A stretch of 64,000 nt of DNA, taken from the NCBI RefSeq assembly GCF_014839805.1, contig NC_051118.1, positions 2,542,001 to 2,606,000 on the forward strand, given 5' to 3'. Shown here one piece after another: positions 39,911 to 52,619 of the stretch. The position numbers and the translations under genes were made by a program. The notes beneath the pieces were generated by a model. It was not told where the DNA came from and did no database searches. It saw only the letters and a list, made by a program, of their open reading frames with translations. Origin of the DNA: Manduca sexta. Taxonomy: Eukaryota; Arthropoda; Insecta; Lepidoptera; Sphingidae. The stretch's first letter is position 1; each line of letters opens with the position of its first letter.

Positions 39911-40573
39911 CTATATATATAAAAATCAATTGCTGTTCGTTAGTCTCGCTAAAACTCGAGAACGGCTAAACCGATTTGGCTAATTTTGGTTTTGAATTAT
40001 TTGTGGAAGTCCAGGGATGGATTAAACGGTGACGAACATAAATAATAAATAACGGAAAATACTAAAAACGACAATATAAGTTTTCAATACAAAATGTTCC
40101 TACCTGTCAAACACTTCATGTCTTTTCTCTTTTTAGAAATAAAGAACTGTAACATATATATAGATGTATTCAGAAATAAGTCTGTTTCATAGTTGTATTA
40201 TGAGGTCCGATTTCTTTGGTTTATTTTGTTCAAATACAAAACATTTCAGAAATAAATAGTGTAAAAGTGTCAGTGGGTTCTTAAAAATAGAAAATAAATA
40301 AATAAATTTCAAGACTATTATTAAAATCTATCATCAATTTGTCAGTGCGTGAGAACTTTATTTATCGTTATTGTCGCAAAATGCCACGGAGAAGATGACT
40401 TAGATAGTCGAAGTTAATCAAATGTACGACGAGCTACTTTACGTGCAAACCGTAGTCTCGACTAGCGAGAGACAGATAATGATAACATACGTATTGTATG
40501 GCAAAATTGTGTTTCACAATAAATAACAATAATAAATGTATGTAGGTGATACGAAGTTCACCGGGTCATCTAG
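39911..40573 (+). mobile_element. 660-bp Helitron-like element
   Basis: Starts ATCTATATATATAAAAATCA, ends GAAGTTCACCGGGTCATCTA then GTATT. Near-identical inverse of 10160-10798. Short broken frames only. Confidence 0.85.
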
Positions 40574-40749
40574 TATTAATATATAAAGCTGAAGTTTTTT
40601 TGGAACGCGCTAATCTCAGAATGTACTGAGCCGTTTTTTTTTTCACTAATTGAAAGCGATGTTACTCGTGAGTGGGGCATTAAAGGCGTGATTGTGTGTA
40701 TAATAGTATAGAAATTGTTATTGTTATATACTATCGTCAGTATATTTAG

Positions 40750-41110
40750 TTCCTAAGCTCAAGGGCAAAGAGGGGCAGCTGACCCCCCCTAGAGATTCTA
40801 AAAAACTTGCCAAATATAAAGCAACCAAAGTCCTAAGTCTGACTTGTTTGATCGATCATTCCCGTACGTCGAAACTTGAATGAATTCACCAATTCCATTC
40901 CTAATATTCCGTACGCTCAATGACGCTCTGCTCTATGTTATTGTTAAATCGGGCGAGTGGTGGAAGCACATGTGCTCTCGACTTTACCTACAATTCATAC
41001 TTTTCTCATTCTCCATATCAATTTGCCACTCCTCCCCTCTCTCTGGGCCATCGGCTGGCGACGCACTCTCCTAAGCTATATAAAATCGCTGTACTATTCC
41101 GCCATAATGA
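40750..41110 (-). repeat. Dispersed repeat G, - copy
   Basis: CCAATTCCATTCCTAATATT, CCGTACGCTCAATGACGCTC and CAATTTGCCACTCCTCCCC are related to 51541-51880 in reverse. ORFs here (40880-41145) are not conserved as protein. Confidence 0.6.
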
Positions 41111-41949
41111 AAACGACGAATTATTTTAACCGACTTCAAAAATGAGGTGGTCTTTTGTTCAATGGGAATTAATATGTTTCTTTCCTCAGAACTAGGTAAT
41201 TTATTAACTAATTATTTAGCTATAAACCCCTTTGAAAGTCATACCATTCGTACCTTATGTCATATAATTGTATCTAATTACTTTATATTATTAATTTTAT
41301 GCTGAAAAGTATACTTGAACAAAAGTCGTATTTCCCGTTAAAATACAAGGAAAATGATTTCAATCAACAGAGCAGTGAGCAACACCTCGCATACGAAGCC
41401 ATTTTGAAAGCCTTAGAAGAAAATTGTATATAAAATAAATAATGACAATGGAAACAAGAGGGATTTCCTCCTTGAACCTCCTGTAATATATTCCGGCTTA
41501 TTTGTGCACAATACGGGGATAAAACATTTTTATTTTCACTATTATCCTTTTTACATAAGTTAGTCCTTAGGGAAGCGTTACTTTTTCTTGTTATTGCCTA
41601 AACCGATACTTCCTTAACAACTTACGCAACTGACAGTTAACAACTAATCAAGCTTGCATTGCACTTGGCATATTTTTTATACTGCGGCTTCGCTCGCTTG
41701 GAAATAAGTATGTCACAAAATTTTTCCCGCGTAAATCCCGATCCAAGAGATTTTTTATAACCACGCAACCTCTGCAGCAGTAATCGTTATATTTCAATCA
41801 ATTTACGTAAAACCGTAATGTACTATTGATCTAAACCTTCCTCAAGGATTGCACTATCGTTTAGTAAAAACAGTACAAAATCCTGTTCAGTAGACGAGAA
41901 AATCGATCATATATAGACAGACAGCTTTTGAGGACTTTCTAAATATAAT

Positions 41950-42180
41950 ATAAAATGGATATACCAGCTTTTGCTCGTGGCTCCACCCGCGTGAAAAGAT
42001 TTAGGGATAGTTCTCTGGGTTAGCAGTCCTGCTATATATTTTCCCGGGATAGAAAGTAGCCTATATTCTTCCCAGGATCTCAAACTATCACTATACAAAA
42101 TTCCACAGAAAACTGTTGGATAGTTTTTAAAATCGCGATTAGATGGCAAGATAGTTGCGACGGGGGACTTTGTTTTATAA
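41950..42180 (-). mobile_element. Helitron-like fragment
   Basis: AGCTTTTGCTCGTGGCTCCA, ATATTTTCCCGGGATAGAAA and TTGTTTTATAATA. The 96-codon minus ORF across it is the element, not a gene. Confidence 0.6.
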
Positions 42181-42182
42181 TA

Positions 42183-42470
42183 TACTAGCTGACCCAACAG
42201 ACGTTGACTCGTCTTAACTATGAATTTGCAGCGCGCCTTCTGTCAATCGACAGTTATTTTATACAATTGACAGTTACATGAAATTAATATTTTCGGTAAG
42301 TTTTCTTTAATTTTCTATTTTTCCGCGCATATTAATTAATTTTTTTCTTTCATAAAATCCTTCTCCGGACAATAACAAACACAACAAAAAAAATAGTGAA
42401 ATCGGTCCAGCCGTTCACGCGTGGTAGCGTGACCAAAGAAAATTGGGATTAATTTTTATATGTACAGATT
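42183..42470 (-). mobile_element. Helitron-like family 2, reversed copy
   Basis: ACTAGCTGACCCAACAGACG at the left, CCAGCCGTTCACGCGTGG and a TTTTTATATGTACAGAT end at the right. Confidence 0.75.
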
Positions 42471-42904
42471 TTTAAGAACTTTTTGAAAGGAAAAATTCCT
42501 TCATTCATGATTTTAACTGTTGACACAGCATATGCTAAAGAAGCTGTCAAAACGAAAAAAAATTCGTATTTGCAATATTTTTCATGAATGCTCCGTTCCT
42601 AGTAGGACGTAGGTATCTAATTTGTATAAATTTTCTGCACGCATTATGCAAGCAAATCTGCGTATTTTCAATCTCATTACAAAGCAACTGCACCACTGTT
42701 GTAACAAAGTCCCCAACTACACTACGAAATTGGATCAAATATTTGTCACCCGTTTGACCCAATCTTATTTAATGCATTGTAGTGTCCCCAGATAGACACA
42801 AAGAAACTCGGTTTCCTATTCGTTTTACCCGTTGGAGCGATAGGTTCGAAGTTGTGATGTTTTGCTTTACTGAAAGATGGTAACGTGTTTCGAGTGTATG
42901 TTTT

Positions 42905-43205
42905 TTTTATCGCTTTGAATGACGAAACAAGCTAGCCGTTCGACTGATGGTAAGCGATATGACTGCCCATAAACAGAGGAAACACCACCCAATACCTTAA
43001 AATATAAATTATTGTTTGGTATTCCACTGCGCTCGCCATCCTGAGACTTGAGATGTTAAGTTTTATTATGTCCAGTAGTTACATTGCTACAATGTCCTTC
43101 AAGCCGGAATACAACAGTGACTACACACTGCTGTTTGGCGTCAGAAATAGACATTGCGGTGGTACCTACCCAGGCGGACTCTCACATATCAGACACCTAC
43201 TACTA
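42905..43205 (-). mobile_element. SINE-like family C, reversed copy
   Basis: TATCGCTTTGAATGACGAAA, GAGATGTTAAGTTTTATTAT and GCGGTGGTACCTACCCAGGC. Full-length inverse of 490-795. Confidence 0.8.
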
Positions 43206-43634
43206 GTAAAATGTAAATATAATAAATAAAATGCATTATTCATCACGTTGGCGGACATAGTTGCATTTATAAGTCAAGGTACAATGAGAATATTTAACCA
43301 TTACTTACATTAAGTCGCTTGTATAACTACAGACATTTTATATTAGATATAAAAAAGATTAAAGATTGCAAAGTAAAAAAAAAGCAGCAGAAAAGAAGAA
43401 ATAGTGTGACCATGATAACGGTGAAGTTAAAATTGAATTTACAGTACGAATTTGTTTTTTGACGTACATTATCATATCATGCATAGTGTATAAATAACAA
43501 AACTAAAACCGAGATTTTTGACAATAATATGTACTATTCTTGGATCATTTTTGGCACAATGCTAGCTGAGAGGGAGCACGAGGTTTTATATAATAGGCAA
43601 TGTCAATACGACCCTATATACTATAGAGTCTACT

Positions 43635-43995
43635 AGATTTTGCTCGCAGCTTCGCCCGCGTGAAGGAGGGATAAAGGTCCCGCTATATATTTTCCCGGGA
43701 TAGAAAATAGCCTATTACCTTCCCAGGGTTTTAAACTATCTCCATACCATATTTCATAAAAAGCCGTTCAGTAGATTTTGCGAAAATCGATAACATACAG
43801 AAAGACAGAAAAGAGAACTTTATTTTATAATTTATTTTTATTTTATTACACTTTATTGTACATCTGGCATAAAAATAATAGAACAAGAAGGGAGCAAAAA
43901 GTATAAATGGCGGTCTTATCGCACAAGGAAATCTCTTACAGACAACCATGGGATGGATATAAGAGAAAACGAAATAATAAGGAGCAGCATAAGGT
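43635..43995. mobile_element. Helitron-like fragment plus LINE-like tail
   Basis: 43635-43825 is the + fragment (TTGCTCGCAGCTTCGCCCGC). 43840-43995 is the inverse of the tail at 46380-46525, with ATGGCGGTCTTATCGCACAA. Confidence 0.6.
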
Positions 43996-43999
43996 ATAT

Positions 44000-45800
44000 G
44001 CAGGTTATAATTAATTATTTTAAGAAAATATGTATAGATAGAGAGTATACACGTTGCAACTCATCAAAATCTATCTAGATATATACATCACGCTGCGCCC
44101 TCGACCAGCAGACTCTGAAATAACCGCCCGTTAGATTTATAGGCAGCTTGTTTTATCACCTCGCCACTTACGGGTCAACGCTTGCGAATTCTTTTTACTT
44201 TTGCTGACCATGGGTCCCATATTTGCGATGTTTTGTTGGTTGAAAACTTTTTTATTACTTCAGAGTTACATAAATTGCTAGCTCACTCCGAGGTTGCCCG
44301 AAAACTCGAAGTTACAATATCTACCTACATTTTACAATTAGTGGATTAGAGTCCAATTAAATAAAATTATAAAAAAATAGCTGTTGTTCTACGCAAAACG
44401 AGGTCAGTGCCTTGCAGTCTGGCAACCGGTTTTTTGGGTTTTAACTTGATTAAATGTAGAACAGGATCCCAGGCTAGTGCAAGCTTCCAACCATCAGCTC
44501 TATTAAAATTTTGATGTCTTTTAATTTCAATAGCCTCGCAAATCATCTTAGGAAGGAATCGGTGTTCGTTGGCAAGGATTTGTAGCTAGTTTAGTGGTTG
44601 GAGTCACTTGTATATAATTTTGAAATGTAGGTAGATATTGTATTTGACTTTTCGCATGACCAACACCTCAGTCCGCCCCGTGACCTGGGCTGCAAAGACA
44701 AGAGACTTTTTCAATGTAAATTTTCGACTCCACATATTTAGAATGGTCTCCATTTTAGTAACGTTAGTTGAAACCTAAACGCTGTGATTACGTAATCTAT
44801 TCAAAGTGGGTAGTTTGCTACTTACAAATTTGTCTTCGTTACTAACTTTTGCATCTGTCTTTAGTAAGACGCGAAACAAACAGCGTGACAAATGCTTCTT
44901 TATTACTTCTACGTAATTGGCTTCTAGACTGTTTCCATTGTTATTTTTTTGGCGGGAAAAAATACCTTATCGCTGCCATCACATCTCGAGTGGAAAGGTT
45001 ATGTTTATGTTGGTTTCACCGGTCTTACCCAATGTCGACACTCGGGAGTATAGCATCTGAGCGAGCATTGGACCGAGTCCCTAACCTCTGTATAACCCAC
45101 ATCGGCATACCAAAACCCACGGTGGCGTTCGGCGCATACGGAACGGCCCCAAGGTATCTTCTTGCACTGAGATAGCTGCTCAGAAAAGTTCCTACATCAT
45201 CGTATTGGGGTTAAAATCAGCTCCTTTTTACGCTAGCTATTTCTCACGGCTTTACTTGCATAGAATGTCGGTTTGTTACATATTGAAAAGGATGTTATTT
45301 TTACTTTATTTCAGTTTTTTCCGAAGCGGAAGATATTTACACTACCTATTCTCGCGGCTTTGCTCGCATAGAAATCGTTTTCCGACATATTAAAAAGATT
45401 CTTTTTCGACTTTATTTCAATGTTTTACCCGAAGCGAAAATCAAAGCCGAGACTTTAGTACAACGCATTAAATCTACTCCAATGAGGCAGCCTTCATATA
45501 ACATTAGTATAGATGTACTCCTTTAGTGCTAAGACGAAGGCGTTATAAATAACACTTCAAGTTAATTGGTATCTTCAGGTCAGGCTTGAGTATTTATTTG
45601 CAATTCTCTTTGTTTATGGCGTCGAGCGGTCAGTAACTGTAGTTAGTTCCCACAGGCCTTTATTTATAACAGTAAATAATGCTAGGATCATTTCTCACCA
45701 TTTTTTTTAGCTTGAGCCATCGACAATGATAGTAACTAAAATACCGCAATAAAAAGTGTTCCTGCTTCTTTATAAATTGAAATGTGTCATTAACATTGAA
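44000..45800. other. Stretch without a recognised gene
   Basis: Low-copy-looking sequence with a retroelement-like tail (44625-44740). A 108-codon + ORF at 44849-45175 shows no motif or splice context that I recognise. Two CGGCTTT-CTCGCATAGAAAT segments (45245-45270, 45355-45375) look like decayed Helitron heads. Confidence 0.5.
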
Positions 45801-45808
45801 CAATATTT

Positions 45809-46055
45809 CGCACTCTTAAAAAATAATGACCTATTTCAAAATTAATGGCAGTCGCCGGAAAACTAATTTTTGTTTGCTATCTTTTTTTTATCTAAAGTTA
45901 CTATAAAATGGAACTTAAACTACTACCTGGAAATATGTAAAAAATGAAACCTAAAGCATGAAAAAAAAAACTAAAAGGTCACAAACAGAAATTAGTTTTC
46001 CGACGATGCCACAAATTAACAATTTTGAAATAGATCATTATTTCATGAAGAGTGG
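45809..46055. mobile_element. Foldback MITE, second copy of the 31-kb element
   Basis: CGCACTCTTAAAAAATAATG at the left, inverse partner GATCATTATTTCATGAAGAG at the right; interior matches 31010-31262. Confidence 0.85.
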
Positions 46056-46079
46056 GATCTATATAATTTTTTTAGTTAA

Positions 46080-46525
46080 GTTTTTTTTCTTTTTTATTTC
46101 TTTGAATGGTGAGCTTGCCGTTCGCCTGGTGGTAAGCGATACGACCGTCCATTAAGTTTTACTAAAAAGCAACTAAAACAAGACATGTAACTTACCGAAT
46201 AAAAATGCTCTAATGGAAATTAAAGGAAAGGAAACATTATAATGTAAATAAGTAAATGGACTAAGGATTTCTTACGTGGACTATCGTTTTAACACCTTGT
46301 GTACGGTAGTCGCTATCCGGGCGGATATAAAATATATCCTACCTTCAGCCTTTGTAATGGTATATCATAAATTAAATTATTATTCCATTTTATCTTATAT
46401 CCATCCCATGGTTGTCTGTAAGAGATTGCCTTTTGCGATAAGACCGCCATTTGTATTTTTTTCTCTTTTCTTGTTTTATTATTTTTATCCCTGGTGTACA
46501 ATAAAGTTTAATAAATAAATAATCA
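46080..46525. mobile_element. Mosaic of SINE and LINE-like tails
   Basis: Family C fragment (46080-46155, -), family D tail (46290-46350, TTAACACCTTGTGTACGGTAG), then the LINE-like tail (46380-46525, +). Confidence 0.6.
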
Positions 46526-46849
46526 TAATATATTCAAAATCACTACATGACAATGCAAAATGCGAAGATGAATAATAACAGCTCTAATACAACTGTCTCC
46601 GCGACACCCCTAATATTTAATGTGTTTGCATACATTGTACAGTGGAAGCCACTGATGTGCTTTCAAAACATTTTTATCGCAACACCGGCGTCATTAATGG
46701 GACCTGGCTTGTATACTGTCGGCCATGAAAATGGTGTGTATTGTATTTTTGTGAGATGGGCAAGTCATTGTGAAGTGATACCGACTTTTCAAAATATTCA
46801 CCAGTTTTGAATTTTTATTCACCGACTTCAATAAAACACACACGCACAC

Positions 46850-47095
46850 ACAACATCACGCATTTATCCCCGAAGGGGTATGCAGAGGCGCAACCAGGGC
46901 ACGCACTTTTCGCCAAGTGTGTTCTGTCCCATGATTGGGGGCGAGCCTTTCGCCATATCGAGCACAAATTCCAGACTCCGGGCTGATACTGAGGAGAAAA
47001 ACCCAAATATCACTTTGCCCGACCCGGGATTCGAACCCAGGACCTCAGAGCGCTGTCGCACCGCGCATGCAGTACAACTACGCCACCAAGGCAGT
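46850..47095 (-). mobile_element. SINE-B, reversed copy
   Basis: ATCACGCATTTATCCCCGAA, GCCCGACCCGGGATTCGAAC, then the inverse head CGCCACCAAGGCAGTC. Confidence 0.88.
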
Positions 47096-47689
47096 CAAGT
47101 TTCATTAAAACATTTGTCATTAAAATTGCTAGGCTAGATAAATACATGAATGACCAAAAACAATGTTTAGGTAATATTAAATTATTTTTAGGTTTTTAGT
47201 GGTTTTTGAAGGCGGTATAATTTTTTGTTAAAAAGTTATTATTAATAATGATGGGCGACGTATTTATAATCCTTTTGGAACTTTCGGTACATTATATTAG
47301 ACATGGTATCTTCATTCTTATAAGTAGGTTATATTAGGCGGCTGTTATAAAAATGTTTGTTATGAAAAATAACCTATTTCGTAAAAATACTTTCGTTACC
47401 TAACCGAATAAACACAAATGAAATGATTACCTAATTCAGTATATTTATTTAAATACGATATTTTCTAAATAAACCTTAATAAAAGCGTAAAGTACGCTAA
47501 ATGCGAATAAAAGTATTAATTACCAAATAAAACCCGAAAGTTACAGTCAACATTGAAAGCTCGTAAAAGCTCAGCGCCCTTTTGAGTGTTATACTCATTT
47601 TATGTTTAAAGTAAGAGCTTTTTCATAATTTATTGTGTGAAATTTGTAGGCTGAAATAAGGAGGATATTTTTTTTTTTGTAATACACAC

Positions 47690-47876
47690 ACACACATATC
47701 ACACATCACACATTTATCCCCGAAGGGATATGCAGAAGCGTAACCAGAGGCACCCACTATTCGCCCAGTTTGTTCCACCCCATGATGTGATAGGGAGCGA
47801 ATCTATCGCCATATCGGGCACAAGTTCCAGATTCCGGGCTGATACTAAGCAGAAAAACCCAAATATCACTTTCGCT
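47690..47876 (-). mobile_element. SINE-B, head-less reversed copy
   Basis: ACACATTTATCCCCGAAGGG to AACCCAAATATCACTTTCGC; the Pol III head is absent. Confidence 0.8.
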
Positions 47877-48074
47877 TAAAGTTCTCCAAGCAATTTTTAT
47901 ATCATATTCAATTTCTTCGGGAATCCCAAGGCATAGTCTAGTTTGGTTACCTCTGGTAAATACTTAATAATTTTTATTTTTAGAAATTTGTTTATTCTAC
48001 CGTTGCCTGTAATAAGAAGTATGAAAAAATATCTCTGCAAGCTAAGTTAAACTAGCTTGGTTTTCGGTCTTCAT

Positions 48075-48315
48075 CCAGTATAATAAGGAGACTCCACAGC
48101 CCTTGATGGTAAGTGGAGACGAGTCCAATAGAATGTCGACTGACGAAAGATGATTACCCCTCTACAGTCGACATAATTATGCCGGCCTGTTGGAACTAGA
48201 TACAAAGGCTGATCTCGGAACGCGATACTTACCTGAGCCACTATGATGAATTTTAACACCTTGTGTACAGTAGTCGTTATCTGGACGGATATAAAATATA
48301 TCCTATCAGCAAATT
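48075..48315 (+). mobile_element. SINE-like family D copy
   Basis: CCCTTGATGGTAAGTGGAGA, GAATGTCGACTGACG, ATTATGCCGGCCTGTTGGAA and TTTTAACACCTTGTGTACAG. Partner of 51255-51500. Confidence 0.7.
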
Positions 48316-48349
48316 GCAGCTTAAATATAGGACATACATCCAAAACTTT

Positions 48350-50100
48350 TCACATTAGTCACAAAAGTACGAATCGTCTCTACATCTTGCATACACACAT
48401 TATGTTCCCTAAGTGAGCGGTTTTCTTGATGACTGCCGTTAAACTGTCTTAACTTTTAATAGTGGTTTTAAAAGAGCCGAGGAAAGCATCCATTAAGGCG
48501 GGCAATAAAATTAAACGTGGATGACAATGTTAAAAAACTTCGCTGAATAAGTTCGCAATTTGCGGTTATTTTCAATGCAAATATTTATAGGAAATGGTAT
48601 ATTGACTTAAAGTAAAAGTTATTGTAAATACTAATAATGTACTGTTAGAATAAAAATTTCTTGTGAAAGTATTTGTGACACTCTTTTGCTATAAAAACCT
48701 TGAGTATTTGACAAACCGGAGCAGTTAGCCGTGGACAGTCGTACCGATCGTTTGGTTGGTAAATTATTTGTGAAAATATTTCTGTATCCACAGATAGTTG
48801 TTTTTATATTTTAATCTACTAATTTAATCTATTGCTAACAGTACTTTAAGTAGATATGACGCAATTTTTAGAACACTTTTATAAGTAAGCCTATATCGAA
48901 TTTAAGGGTGAAATTTTTCGAAAAGGAACCCCACACAATATATGGATACTATGATGCATCATTGCGGTCTGCAAATCATTACAATGATCGATAGATTTTA
49001 TATAAATTACAAAAGAGACCGGCAGGATTTGAGTTATATGGACCCTTCACGACTAATCGGAACTATCCGATAGATATATTCAATTTAGAAGTAATAAACA
49101 AATATATAATATAAATATCGCTGATTTTGATGAAATATGGCACAAAGAACAATATAACAATTATTGTTGCTTGAGCTTACAAATAACTCGGTAATGAAAA
49201 TATTTTATGTTCTGGGCCTTATATTTTTACAAATGGGCGTGGTCAATCAGAAACTTAATAGAATCAGAAATTGCTTACATTTCGTTTGATTGTCCATCTC
49301 TTGCTTATTAAAAGTTCGGTAGCGAATTATTCTTCTATAAAATTACGTTCTGTGTATTCGTGAGATTTTGTTTTCCATTCAAATGAATAATCAAGCATAT
49401 TTTTTATGGTTTTTGATGTTAACAATCCTAGGGTGACAGCTTGTAACAAACTATTTCGTTTTCGTATTAAGTACTGTCGTGAACATAGTTATCAATTCAA
49501 AATGATATTCATAGCTCAACACAACAAAAGTCTACACTAAATTGAATTAAAAACGAAGTGCACATTTGTTTTGGCCGCGAGTGTACGCAAAATGGGCCAC
49601 AACCTGAGCGTTTCTTTAAAATTTAGCTTGTAAATATTGTTCGGGGACAATTTTAAAATGTATTTTCGTAATGGAATTGCTTTTAAAACTTAAAGTCTAA
49701 GGAGTCTGGATTGATATATACAGATATGAAATTTAATTAGACTAAAAGATATTAAAGGACATTACAACAGATTATTTGTACTAGTTAGTGCCGGATTTAT
49801 ATTTTTTATGAGTGTAGGCCACTTTATTTCTGCCGCCCCATGTAGGTAGGGTTATGTATGTAGATTTCTAAAATACTTAATAATTTTCCGTTTGTTTGTA
49901 TTATGGAAGGCACTAAAGTTAAATAAACGAATGATTAATTAAATCGAGTGAGCGTCCTCTGAAATCTGCCCCTAAGAGGCTGCCGCCTTAGACCGCGGCC
50001 TATACGGCCTATTTACAAATTGATGACTGTTACTAGTACAGACTAGGAACCTATTCCAGTTGTTAGAAATACTTGAAAATACCTGTTTCATTACGTTGGG
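48350..50100. other. Gene-free, mostly low-copy sequence
   Basis: AT-rich with no ORF of note. 48990-49080 shares GACCGGCAGGATTTGAGTTA-type sequence with 38290-38370. I see nothing else. Confidence 0.5.
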
Positions 50101-50264
50101 CCCATTTTTTTATTTTTGTTGCTTTGAATGACGAGACGAGCTTGTTCGCGTCATGGTAAGCAATACGACCGCCTATAAATAGTAAAATCCAAAGAACCGG
50201 CTGTCAGATTTCAAGACACTGTGAGCTCACTCTGCGTAGAGGAGACTGTCAACTCCTAAAACAA

Positions 50265-50452
50265 TTTAAAATTTTGTATTATTGTACAATGTAGGTAGAT
50301 ATTGTAACTTTGACTTTTTGGACGACCTCAGTTCCCTCTGTGACTATGAAGGCTGTAAAGTCTTCAAAACGTCGGGTTAAAATAATATAAAAAACCGCAA
50401 TAAAGTCCGCATAATAGTTTTATTTCAATGTCTAACATTCGCGTAAACAGAA
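50265..50452 (+). mobile_element. Retroelement-like 3' tail
   Basis: GTAGGTAGATATTGTAACTTT, GGCTGTAAAGTCTTCAAAACG and CTAACATTCGCGTAAACAGA; the best copy of the family. A family C fragment (50105-50185, -) lies before it. Confidence 0.55.
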
Positions 50453-50519
50453 ATCAGTTTATAATTATTTAACGGTTAACAAACTCGACGAAAAAATCGG
50501 CTAAAGTTATTCATTCCTC

Positions 50520-50780
50520 GACTGCCTCGGTGGCGTAGTTGTACTGCATGCGCGGTATGGCAACACTCTGAGGACCTAGGTTCGAATCCCGGGTCGGGCG
50601 AAGGGATATTTGGGTTTTTCTACTCAGTATCAGCACGGAGTCTAGAATTTGTACCCGATGTGGCGATAGGCTCGCCCACTATCACATCATGGGACGGAAC
50701 ACACTTGGCGAAAATTGGGTGCCTTGGTTGCGCCTCTGCCACTATTACCTCTTCGGGGATAAATTCGTGATGTGTGTGTT
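50520..50780 (+). mobile_element. SINE-B, full length
   Basis: GACTGCCTCGGTGGCGTAGT, GGTTCGAATCCCGGGTCGGG, tail CTCTTCGGGGATAAATTCGT. Confidence 0.9.
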
Positions 50781-51254
50781 ATTCATTCCAAGATCCATTT
50801 TAACAATCCTTGCGCGACATCTACCGATAATTTAACGAACTAAAACATAATGGATTATAAATACGCACTAATTGGCGTGTTTACGAAGCAAATCATTATG
50901 ACTGCGCCCGCGCATTCGGCTGTCCAATTAGATGCAGTTTGAACGTCAACGCATTGTCTTATATCTTAGGATTTAATTTGTGATTCTAATGTGCTATTAT
51001 TGAATTTACAAGAGCTTCTTAAATATATTGTTTGTAAGGCTGCGGTCACACTGGGGGCAGCCATAAAGAGTTAGCAATCGAAGCGTGAGATTTTGCACAA
51101 AGATTACTTTATTTAGAATTAATCCTTAAAAAAATCATTCTCTAAGTGGACAATATCGGATTTAGTTCATAGCAAACAAGTTTAACACTAGGTCATACTT
51201 GTAGCTTCGCCCATCTGTAACACCTTCCCCGATGGTATAATCTTCCGGGATTTT

Positions 51255-51500
51255 TTAATATATGCACCGAAGAGTGACCCCACTGTACCTGATGGTAAGT
51301 GGAATGTCGACTAAACAGAGACGATTACACCTCGGCAGTCGACACAATTATGCCGGCTTGTTAGAACCAGATACACAGGCTGATACCATAACGCGACACA
51401 CTTACGTGGGCCACTATGGCGGGTTTTAACACCTTGTGTAGGGCGGTCGCTATCCATATCATATCCTATAACATATATCCTACCTTCAGCAGAACATCTT
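51255..51500 (+). mobile_element. SINE-like family D copy
   Basis: GAGTGACCCCACTGTACCTG through CGACACAATTATGCCGGCTT to CATATATCCTACCTTCAGC. Confidence 0.7.
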
Positions 51501-51540
51501 CAAACTATTACATTAACATTATCAGTAAGCAAGAGCGTCG

Positions 51541-51880
51541 TCAGTCCATGGCCTTCAAGTTGATATGCAGATTGAGAAAATAATGAATTATAGGTAAAGT
51601 CAAGGGCACATATGCCCCTCTCGCTCCTTCTCGCGCTTTGACAATAACATAGATCAGAGTGTCATTGAGCGTACAGAATATTACGAATGGAATTGTTGAA
51701 TTCCCTCTAGTTTTAGGGCCCCTAGGGGAGGGGGGGGGGGTAGCTGCCCCTCCTTGCATGCGCTTGGCGACCAGAGCCTAATTGAGCGTACAGAATATTA
51801 CGAATGGAATTGTTGAACTCCTTCAAGTTTTAGAGCCCCTACGCGGGGGAGAGGGGTTGCTACCCCATCTTGGCAACGCC
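51541..51880 (+). repeat. Dispersed repeat G with ~117-bp duplication
   Basis: ATTGAGCGTACAGAATATTA begins at about 51664 and again at 51781, each followed by ACGAATGGAATTGTTGAA and a G-rich tract (51725-51740 and 51842-51856). Confidence 0.75.
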
Positions 51881-52224
51881 CGTATGAGTAAGAGTAGAAT
51901 TTTACTTCACTGTGTTATTTTGGCTAGGACTCAGTGTGACTACACCTTTAGAAACGTTGACATAATTGATGACAGTGTTTTTAAGAAAATGTATAGCGTT
52001 CGAAATAGATGACAATATATTCGCAAAATCTTTTAAAATATTGCATCTGGTTAGGTACGGTCAGTGTCGCGTGGGAGATGTAATTAGAACGGATTTTTTG
52101 GGGGATCTATATAAATTCATGCTTTAAAAATGTATATTTAGTTATCGTTTGATTTAACGGTGAAAGCACTGCGGAGAAACATGTCTTTTCTGCCATCACG
52201 TAGCAGTGTGTAGTCTGTTGTGTT

Positions 52225-52515
52225 CAAACAGGCCTTCTCAGGTATGCAGGTTTCCTCAAGATGTTTTCCTTCACCGTTAGAGCAAGCGATAATTCACAAA
52301 GAATACACACATATTTTTTTTGGAAAGTCTGAGGTCTGTGCCTTAGGGATTTGATCCACCCAACTACGCTATCGCTGACTCTGAGTTGCGACTATAATTT
52401 TAATATGGAAAAACCCAGTCGAAATTATTTTGGCCCGACTCTGGATTCGAACTCAGGACCTTAGCGCGGTAATCAAGCTCGTGCCGTGTGCAACTACGCC
52501 AACGATGTAATCACT
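52225..52515 (-). mobile_element. SINE-A and SINE-B-like head fragments
   Basis: 52225-52375 is the inverse 5' part of SINE-A (GGTATGCAGGTTTCCTCAAG). 52415-52515 repeats the tRNA-like piece seen at 21745-21842. Confidence 0.65.
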
Positions 52516-52619
52516 GTAATGACCCGCAATAGTGGAGTAGGTAAGTGTATCGCGTTCCGGGATCAGTCTGTGTATCCGGATCAAGCAAGCCGGCATAATT
52601 GTATTGGCGAGGGATAATC

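Noticed and set aside
41907..42197. 96-codon minus ORF
   Set aside because: It is the body of a Helitron-like fragment repeated elsewhere in non-coding positions.
44849..45175. 108-codon + ORF
   Set aside because: No recognisable domain, biased composition, no neighbouring exon; most likely chance.
51882..51910. RMSKSR in a + strand ORF, resembling the synthetase KMSKS loop
   Set aside because: It lies in dispersed repeat G, lacks the following LGN and the preceding HGF context, and has no splice acceptor in phase.
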